A stretch of 64,000 nt of DNA, taken from NCBI GenBank assembly GCA_910589415.1, contig OU342639.1:11106268-11170267 (forward strand). Reading direction: 5' to 3'. Positions 57,061 to 64,000 of this stretch are shown piece by piece. The stretch is from Malachius bipustulatus. Its lineage: Eukaryota > Arthropoda > Insecta > Coleoptera > Melyridae. Positions within the stretch are counted from its first letter, which is position 1. Each line of letters opens with the position of its first letter. A model generated the notes under the pieces. That model worked only from the letters and a program-made list of their open reading frames with translations. It had not been told where the DNA came from and did no database searches. The position numbers and the translations under genes were made by a program.

Positions 57061-59604
57061 TTGGTAGTCTGGAATCATATAGAAAATCATACTGACGATG
57101 AACTGCTGAGTTTAAAATGTAAGTAAAATGAGAGCTTAATTCCGGGATTTTTAATTTAAATATTTATTTATTCTATATATGTTGGGACTTTATTTTTGAT
57201 ACCCTATTTATTCCCTCGTGCTGGTAATTTTTCCAATTCTAATAAAACAAAAAGTGATGGATTTTGGAGCGTGTATAGGTAAGAATAATAACTCTGAAAT
57301 ATTATGCTGGAATTAGTTGAATAAACATGAAGAGTGGGGTGGTGGTAGTACTTGAAAATCTTGACATGATGAAGTACAAGAACAAACGCAGCAATTCTGT
57401 AATGGAGTATAAACATATATAACCCCGGCGATTAGGTGATGGCACAATAGTTGTTATAAGCAAGTAGTGTACTTGTCCCTGAAGTGAGTTGTAAACTCTC
57501 GTAACACGCACATGTTGCCGCCATTAGGGGCAATTAGTAATCAGAATCGGTGACAAATCCATTACGTGACTTAACGTCCCTTACGTCTTACTATCCTTGC
57601 CCTTGCCCTTCAGATAGGAATTCAATTTCATAAAACTGAACTAGCGGTCAGAGACGCAATGATCAGAATTAGTTGCAATAGGTGGGGAATATTTATATGT
57701 GCAACAATAACGCCAATATTGAAGAAAATATTCTTCAGAAATTTTTTTCAGCTTCCTCTCTGATTTACTTAATTGGGTTAGTTAGATGTTGCGTTTTCGA
57801 TACGTTAAAGTTGATAAAATGTTGAAATAAATTTTAATCGCGAATAGACTAAAACGTGACCGTGTAAGTTTTTAGACAAGTGAAGTCTTTTGACATTTTT
57901 TTAGCCACAGTCCACAGCCAATCAAAAAGCTTAAGTCCTTAGCTTGATTTATCTAAAAAAAAACTTTTAACATAAAATAGGTCCCTGTCTAAAATGGTTT
58001 GAATCGATAAGAGCTTGAATCCTAAGATCAATGATATTCATAGTATTTGATTACAAAGCCTACCAGATTTAAGATACAATAGCTCATATTTGCACCATTA
58101 GTGGCAACATCTATCCAGGATAATATGGCCCGACAACATCGCAAGACTCCCATCGGAGTCCCGGGTATAAATATCAGGATAAGGCGTGGGTGTGGTCGAA
58201 TCCTGTAGGCGGGGCGGTCCCGTTCCCAATCCTTTCCTCCTTTCAATGATCTGCACAGGATCACTCAGGTTATTGCTCGTGTTGATTATGAAGCCTCGAA
58301 CTCTCATCCCTGATGCCGTTTCTGGGACGAGATCGAGACCTGACCCTCTTCCCTGACAACCGCTGCTCTCGCACGGATACCTCACATATTCTTCTCGTTC
58401 TACCTATAAACTATAACTTCGGATTTTCCGAGTTACTGTCATTTATTTCAATTGCAAAAATTGGAAATAGACGAAAACACGCAATTATTTTGGCTTTAAT
58501 TCCATCCCTAAGAAAACATCCGGCTTGTAGAAAGTCAAGTCAAGATGTTAAGAGTGTTCGAAAAGAAATCAGTTTGAAGTAGCCTTCTTACAACTGACAG
58601 CTGTTGATTTTGAGGTACTAATAAATAAGATCAATAATTAATTAATTTAAGAGGTGAATGAAGTGCCACCCCCACCCTCCTGGATACATTCTAATACACG
58701 GTTCCTCACTCCACTATAAGGGCAATCTGTAACAGTTCAGGTGTATCATTTATTTCGGTGAACTTTTGGTGAATTAATTGGTGTTAAAAATATTGAATTT
58801 TGAGCGCAATAGTAGTATGGGGTATAGCATAGTGCAATGGGGTCGTGCATCGTCCTGCTAAAAATATTCTTCAGCCAGCTCGTCGTCATGCAGCCTAGCA
58901 CAAATTGCTGCTCAAACACTAACCTTCGGCAAACCATGAACAGCCACTGAGGAAGAATTACTAAATGAACACAGCTCCCTGTTTTTGGTTTAATCTGCCA
59001 TTTTATTAATTTATCAATTAATTAATTCTGTTGTCTTTTCTTGACAACAAGCACCTTGACAACATGATGACCATCATCGATAAGAAGAAGAACTAAGATC
59101 AAAAAGAAATAAATTTAACGAGATATACTCTACCTCTTGTCCTGTAGTCGAGCAATTTTCACGGTTCCCTGGCAACACTGCCAACTTTTCACGCAATCAT
59201 CTCTTCCCGCTGAACTTCCAAGTCTGGCACCCCATCATGTATGGTCTGCGGCTTTCACCCCCCAACCCCCGATTAACTTTAGCCGAGCAATGTGGTCAAT
59301 CCCCTTACCTCTCCATATAAATCTCATAACTCATCTAGGAGGGTTAAGTGCGCCCCCTAATTACGGTGGATATCGAGACCTGAGACACTTGTCAAGGAAT
59401 CGTGACGCCCGGATTCGTTCAATTTACCAATTTCGACACACGGGATGGCCGTCTTTATTGACAAGATCCGATAAGCAGTGATTTTTGCCTTAATCGAAAA
59501 CAACTGTTATACGATTTTTTTCTGACATCGTAGCAAGTCTAAATCTGTGACAATTTTTTTCTGTCAAAAGGTACGAAGATACAGGCTTTCTATGTTTGAG
59601 CTTA
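57061..59604. other. no recognisable gene; complex island at 58060-58420
   Basis: The island at 58060-58420 is GC-richer and includes AAGGCGTGGGTGTGG, a GC/GT-box-like word, and overlapping frames without domains. A second, smaller complex patch lies at 57510-57610. Elsewhere AT-rich. Possible conserved non-coding DNA; inference only. Confidence 0.3.
57785..57870 (+). repeat. diverged single satellite monomer
   Basis: GTTGCGTTTTCGATACGTTA, then TGTTGAA, AATCGCGAATAGACTAAAAC and GTGACC follow the order of landmarks in the 178-bp unit, but with large divergence. It lies about 0.7 kb beyond the array. Confidence 0.5.
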
Positions 59605-60510
59605 AATTTTAAACGACGATCTCCAAGCAACGGTTTGATTAAATCCAACAAAATTCAGCAGGAAACTCTCTTCTACTGAGGCACTTCAAGATGACTTCGA
59701 AAATTTGAAAATTCAGTACCGAATACTCGCAAAGAAATAGTTTGCTCTTTTTTTGGCAGAAAAGCGGATTTTTCGATTTTTGGGAAAAAACGGCATCAGA
59801 TTCGGAAAGTACAGGAAAAATGCTCTGATATGAGCTTCTTAAATCGAATGGCACACTTCGCCCAGCTTCACAAAAATCGATAGTAAAATGCAGTACAAAG
59901 TTCGTATTTTGGGAAACTGTTCGAAGTGTGCCCTTCGATTTAAGAAGATCATATCAAAGTATTTTTCGTGTACTCTCCGAATCCGATGACGTTTTCGCCG
60001 AACATCGATCGAATAATGTCTTTTCTTAAAAAAAAATGCGATAAAATTTTTCTCCAAGTACGGCCCTGGTTCCTAGAATTAAAAGTCTGGAAATAGGCTA
60101 TCCCGTAAATTTGCAGTACATCAGCTTTTGAAATGGTTTGCAATAACAATGAATTTTGAGGCACATAGGACCAATTTGTGCGAAAAAATTGAAAATTGAA
60201 GTTTTGGCAGGTGCAAGTTCTTACTTTGATCTTATTTTGTGAAACTGGTCGAAGTGTGCCGCTCGATTTAAGAAGCTCATTTCATAGCATTTTTCCTGTT
60301 ATTTCCGAATCCGATGCCGTTTTTTGAGAAGTCGATCGAAAAATGCGCTTTTCTGTCAAAAAAAGGGCAAACCATTTCTTTTATAGTACGGTCCTGGATC
60401 TTCAATTTGTCTTTAGGTCGTCTTGAATTGTCTCGATAGAAGAGTTCAGCTAAATTTTGTTGGATATATAGCATCAAACAATTGCAAAGATATCGCTGTT
60501 TAACTCGGAC
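59605..60510. repeat. inverted/direct repeat cluster of about 300-bp units
   Basis: Three related units are present. The first (about 59605-59885) is inverted relative to the second (59890-60215) and third (60216-60510). Shared words include CTTCTTAAATCGA(A/G).GGCACACTTCG, AATCCGATGCCGT-type, TCGATCGAA, TACGG(T/C)CCTGG and TCCAACAAAATT. Unit 1 with unit 3 makes a long palindrome; unit 1 with unit 2 makes a tighter one. Frames across it have no domain. Confidence 0.8.
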
Positions 60511-62149
60511 AACTTGAAAATTTTTCAAGACTGAAAAATGACTGATAAAAAAAATTGCTCTCAATTCAACGTCAATATCAACAAATTGATAGGATCCAAA
60601 GCATCCACGACCCAGTTTTCAAAGCCATAAGATCAAAAAAACTGAAATTGTGTCAAGTTTGTTTTTCTCTACCACTTGATCGATATTTTTGTCATTTTTT
60701 GTCGGGGCATCTTTTACATGTGGATACCTTTTTTATATACGCCATGGTCACAAGTCAACGCGGAAAGTTTAAGAAAAAATCTGCAAAAAGAATTTTTTAT
60801 AAATTACTATTTTCAAACAAAAAATGCTTTAGCTTGGTGTTTTTACAGCAGCAGCAGCACACGCCATCAGTGCCAGTGCCAGTGTTACATAGCATAGGTA
60901 TCTAGTTGAGGTGAAGGGTTTGATATAATTTATAGGGCAATAATTCATATGTACAGGGCGATAAATCAGTTGTGTGATTTAATAGCGACTGTGCATCAAG
61001 CAGAAGTTGGTTTAAGACCATAAGCTCCACCATCCGCGTTTGACAATCGCCCTGCTGCCGCATTTCTGGTCGCGCATTCAATGCCCTAATCGCTGCCTCT
61101 AAATCCCGTTACTCCCACATAAATGCACGGATTTAGCTCTAAATCTAGACACTAAGACACTTTTTTTAAACTTACTCGTACTACATATAACACTATCGTG
61201 AAAGAAGTAAATTTCGATAAAGAATCGGGGTGATAGCGAATTGTAAATCTCGATTTGGTTAATAATCCTCGCGCTCGGAGTCAGAATGGCATGAATAACG
61301 TCAGAAATTTGGCACGCAGCCCTGTCAATCAAGTGCATTGAAAGGAAAAATCCGACGCGATACAAAACCAATACCACAGCAAATAGAAACGACATGATGA
61401 TATTTTTATCTCGTTTCCATTTCAAGCGGTCGGATATTACTTAGATATTTAATTTCCATACGATTAACTCGAACCATCTGATTCTAAGTATCACTCGATT
61501 TACTAACACCAGTCACCAGCGCCCATACAGTTATACGCATTACACTAACTTACACACGGCTCCTCTTGATGTTAAGACGCTTTTATCTGACTCCCGTCGT
61601 ACAAATATAAATCGCAGCAATGTAAGGGCTTTGGCTTTATTCAGATATTATTCCAAATCTTCTAATGTTCTTGTCAGAGGCGTGCGTGTTAATGATTACG
61701 GTGCTTGCTTTCATTCAGTTTTCATTCCCATGGAAAAATTTCTGGTGATTTCAATAATTAACAAAAAAGTGCTATGCGGTCATTTAAAACAAAGTTGGTT
61801 ACCATGGCAACGCAACCTATTCAAAAAAGTGTAATTTAACCATAATTTTACATATAGTGGATGGATCAAATTTGCAGAACGGATATTATTAACATAACAA
61901 TAGTTCTGTATGATGTGCAATGATTGCGTTGAAAAAACATTTTAGTTTGGTAATGGCCACTATAAAATACGAATAATGTTAACTCCGCGTCAAAGAGCCT
62001 AAAAATATTAACGACGCGATTCGATCCTGAAAGGGGCTAAATTAATGCGGCCCGATGCCGCGATGGTAATACCGAATCGCCACGGATGACAGGATCAAAA
62101 TTTAGGGAAGGACCAGGCTGTAATTGCCAATGATTGACAGGAACACAAT
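60511..62149. other. no recognisable gene
   Basis: Short frames at 60555-60905, 61099-61425 and 61631-61834 carry no domain. A CAG/CAC-rich patch lies near 60848-60890, and a TACAGGGCGATAAATCAG word near 60953 resembles a variant TACAGGGTG terminus. Confidence 0.4.
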
Positions 62150-62543
62150 TATTAATAATAATTATCGAAATTACTGACCTTGTGTCTTGTCCGACTAAAG
62201 GGGCACTTGTTTTAATTTGCGAGATGTTGTAACTATTATTATTGTTCACTCTGCTTCACTATGTAGGTACCCACGATTGTTCCACTACTTTATACCGCTT
62301 CCTTATTTAATTAAAGAACTAGGTATCCCGTTTCCGTAACACCAGCATCGACGAGTCTGGTACGAACGGCACTATGTCGGGCTCTTTCCTCTCTCGATGT
62401 TAAACCTCGACTCTTCTCTCTATGTGTGGTCCTGTCCGGTCAGGTGTCCTTTTCCTTCGTCCCGATGTGTAAAGGGATAGGAAGGGGTAGGAAACGGTGG
62501 TGTCTTAGAGAATACGAATCGATTATTCACCAAGGACGTAACA
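62150..62543 (-). mobile_element. 3' LTR of the BEL/Pao element (far boundary uncertain)
   Basis: On the minus strand the sequence after the integrase stop leads to a purine-rich GGTGGGCGGTA and then TGTTACGTCC at 62543, the usual TGTTACG start of BEL/Pao LTRs. The end is not certain because no second LTR is in the window; 62150 is a guess based on a change in composition. Confidence 0.45.
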
Positions 62544-62686
62544 TACCGCCCACCAAAATTACCGGAGGAATTTTCCGCTATCAGAAAATTGAACCAAAAG
62601 CGAAACTAACGAAAACGAAACTAACGACAATAACAAAAACGAAACGAAACGAAACGACAAGTCAGGGACGAAATTCCCTGAGTCCG
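62544..62686 (-). other. 3' untranslated region of the BEL/Pao element
   Basis: Lies between the integrase stop codon and the LTR. Contains a (GAAAC)n/(CGTTT)n patch at 62636-62658 and the polypurine-type GGTGGGCGG next to the LTR. Confidence 0.5.
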
Positions 62687-64000
62687 TTACTGGTTAGGTA
62701 ACGGGCAAAGTTTGACCAGAGGTCGTTTACAAAGACCTCTGGTCGTACGAACCGAGGCAACCCTGGCGACACCATCCGCACCAGGGTGCAGAGAAACAAT
62801 TCTTCCTAGAGCCCATTTCAAAGGAGACAACAATTCATCCTTTATCAACACCAACGAACCGATATCCGTTGACTCAAACAAATGGGTTTTCGACCATTTA
62901 CTCCTCTGGTGGAAATTATGAAGATATTCAGCCCTCCAACGTGTCCAAAAATCACGTTGCATCCGTTGCACCAATTGCCAACGAGAAAGACGAGAAATCT
63001 TCAGATGTGACAAGTTCACATCCGGCACCGACGACAGAGGTTCCAAGGTCAGAAAATGACCAGGGGTCAACGCGGATAGATCGTTGGGGTCGCTACTAAT
63101 GGGGCAAAGGGGGCGCGAATTCAAGACGGCCTCGATCTGAACGATGAAGGTGTTCAGCTCCTCATAAGTCAAAATTTGACCACCAATAACACGGGCCATG
63201 TGTGTTTTGACGGACTTAACACCGCTCTCCCACAGTCCACCGAAGTGTGGAGCTGAGGGTGGATTGAAGTGCCATCGAATACCCTCCCCTTCTGCGGCGA
63301 TTTTCAAATTTGAGTTGAGCTCCTTGTTAGCTCCGACGAAATTGGTTCCACAGTCACTGTAGATGTCACTACAGCGACCGCGGCGAGCGACAAACCTCCT
63401 AAGAGCTGCCAGGAAAGTCTCTGACGATAAATCAGAAGCGATTTCGAGATGAATCGCGCGAGTCGCGAAACATACGAACAAACATAAATAGGCTTTAGAA
63501 GTTTTGACACCCCTATACCTCGACAAGACAATAGGAAAGGGTCCCCCATAATCGACCCCGACACAACTAAAAGGCTTCAATTGGGAGACACGAGCGACAG
63601 GTAAATTCCCCATGGGAGGCTCCAACGAGAGGGGACGAGTGCGAAAGCAACGATTGCATTTCGACAAATAACTACGAATGACCCTACGAGCAGACAGGAT
63701 CCAAAAATTTTGTTGAAGGAGATAATGAGTAGTGTTCACTCCTGGGTGCAAATTACCTCGATGTATCTGATCAATCAAAAGTTCAACCAACCTATGCCTT
63801 CCTGGCAACAATGCGGGATATTTAGCGTCGAATGCTAAACCCGAATGCAACAGTCGACCCCCGACTCGCAAAATACCGAAATCATCAATAAAGGGCGACA
63901 ATGACTGCAAGTACTTGGCACATGGTTTACCAGAGCGAATTTTCTCCAATTCCGAAGAGAAGACCGAAGATTGAACAATTCTAACAATGTGCATGAGAGC
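62687..64000 (-). CDS. BEL/Pao retrotransposon integrase and C-terminal domain (partial pol)
   Basis: An unbroken minus-strand frame of more than 435 codons runs off the right edge of the window; the Met at 63994 is internal, not a start. Counting from it: an H2C2 zinc-binding region (His 78, His 83, Cys 113, Cys 116), then the integrase core with Asp 148 (GVDYGG), Asp 214 (YSDCGTNF) and Glu 256 (FGGLWESGVK), so the DDE triad is complete with a 41-residue D-E gap. Residues about 335-430 (SRWQLVQRMQRDFWTRW ... GSLVLIKDELLSPLKWALGR) are the conserved domain that ends BEL/Pao pol proteins. The protein inserts the cDNA into the host genome. With no stop or frameshift, this is the best-preserved element in the window; protease, RT and RNase H would lie beyond 64000. 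Confidence 0.95.
   Translation of the reverse strand, partial: ALMHIVRIVQSSVFSSELEKIRSGKPCAKYLQSLSPFIDDFGILRVGGRLLHSGLAFDAKYPALLPGRHRLVELLIDQIHRGNLHPGVNTTHYLLQQNFWILSARRVIRSYLSKCNRCFRTRPLSLEPPMGNLPVARVSQLKPFSCVGVDYGGPFPIVLSRYRGVKTSKAYLCLFVCFATRAIHLEIASDLSSETFLAALRRFVARRGRCSDIYSDCGTNFVGANKELNSNLKIAAEGEGIRWHFNPPSAPHFGGLWESGVKSVKTHMARVIGGQILTYEELNTFIVQIEAVLNSRPLCPISSDPNDLSALTPGHFLTLEPLSSVPDVNLSHLKISRLSRWQLVQRMQRDFWTRWRAEYLHNFHQRSKWSKTHLFESTDIGSLVLIKDELLSPLKWALGRIVSLHPGADGVARVASVRTTRGLCKRPLVKLCPLPNQ

Noticed and set aside
62165..62190. Splice donor/acceptor pair near the BEL/Pao LTR on the minus strand (AAG|GTCAGT and TTACAG)
   Set aside because: Consensus matches this short are expected by chance, and no exon with a known domain follows.

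Overview
The window looks like a gene-poor stretch of an arthropod genome, most likely an insect. It is AT-rich, and every recognisable coding sequence belongs to a mobile element: non-LTR retrotransposons, a Penelope-like element, a BEL/Pao LTR retrotransposon and mariner-like relics. No host gene, tRNA, complete rRNA gene or CRISPR array could be supported. The species cannot be named from the sequence alone.

Layout. 1-10 kb: a decayed jockey/CR1-type reverse transcriptase (minus strand), then a 1.2-kb near-palindromic element (5395-6595) with TACAGGGTGTCC ends. 10-13.5 kb: two copies of an LTR-like repeat; the second is split by another copy of the same palindromic element, which is itself interrupted by a short element with a 5S rRNA-like head. 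14.5-18 kb: a tandem array of about 130 bp units, then a Penelope-like element interrupted by an RNase H-bearing non-LTR element (called family A here) with a perfect 12-bp target duplication. 18.8-24.7 kb: two candidate DNA transposons, one holding a good first coding exon of a SAM-domain-like protein, and the C-terminal end of an RTE-like reverse transcriptase. 26.7 kb: an isolated retroviral-type primer-binding site. 29-37 kb: an old family A copy, a nested palindrome, and a longer family A copy inserted with a 15-bp target duplication into an older endonuclease-reverse transcriptase element. 39-46 kb: a 620-bp tandem duplication, a fragment of an RNase H-bearing element, and several inverted repeats. 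48-52.3 kb: more palindromes, including one whose centre is filled by two further palindromes. 53.4-57 kb: a third 5'-truncated family A copy (14-bp target duplication) and a 12-unit satellite of exactly 178 bp period with a six-unit higher-order pattern. 59.6-60.5 kb: an inverted/direct repeat cluster. 62-64 kb: the 3' end of a BEL/Pao element with an unbroken integrase frame.

Most of these sequences are relics. The only long unbroken transposon frame is the BEL/Pao integrase. The window's most distinctive properties are the density of long inverted repeats, many starting TACAG(G/T)GTG at TA sites, and the layered nesting, which gives a readable order of insertion. Complex, GC-richer islands between the repeats could be conserved non-coding DNA of a gene desert or a large intron; that is inference only.
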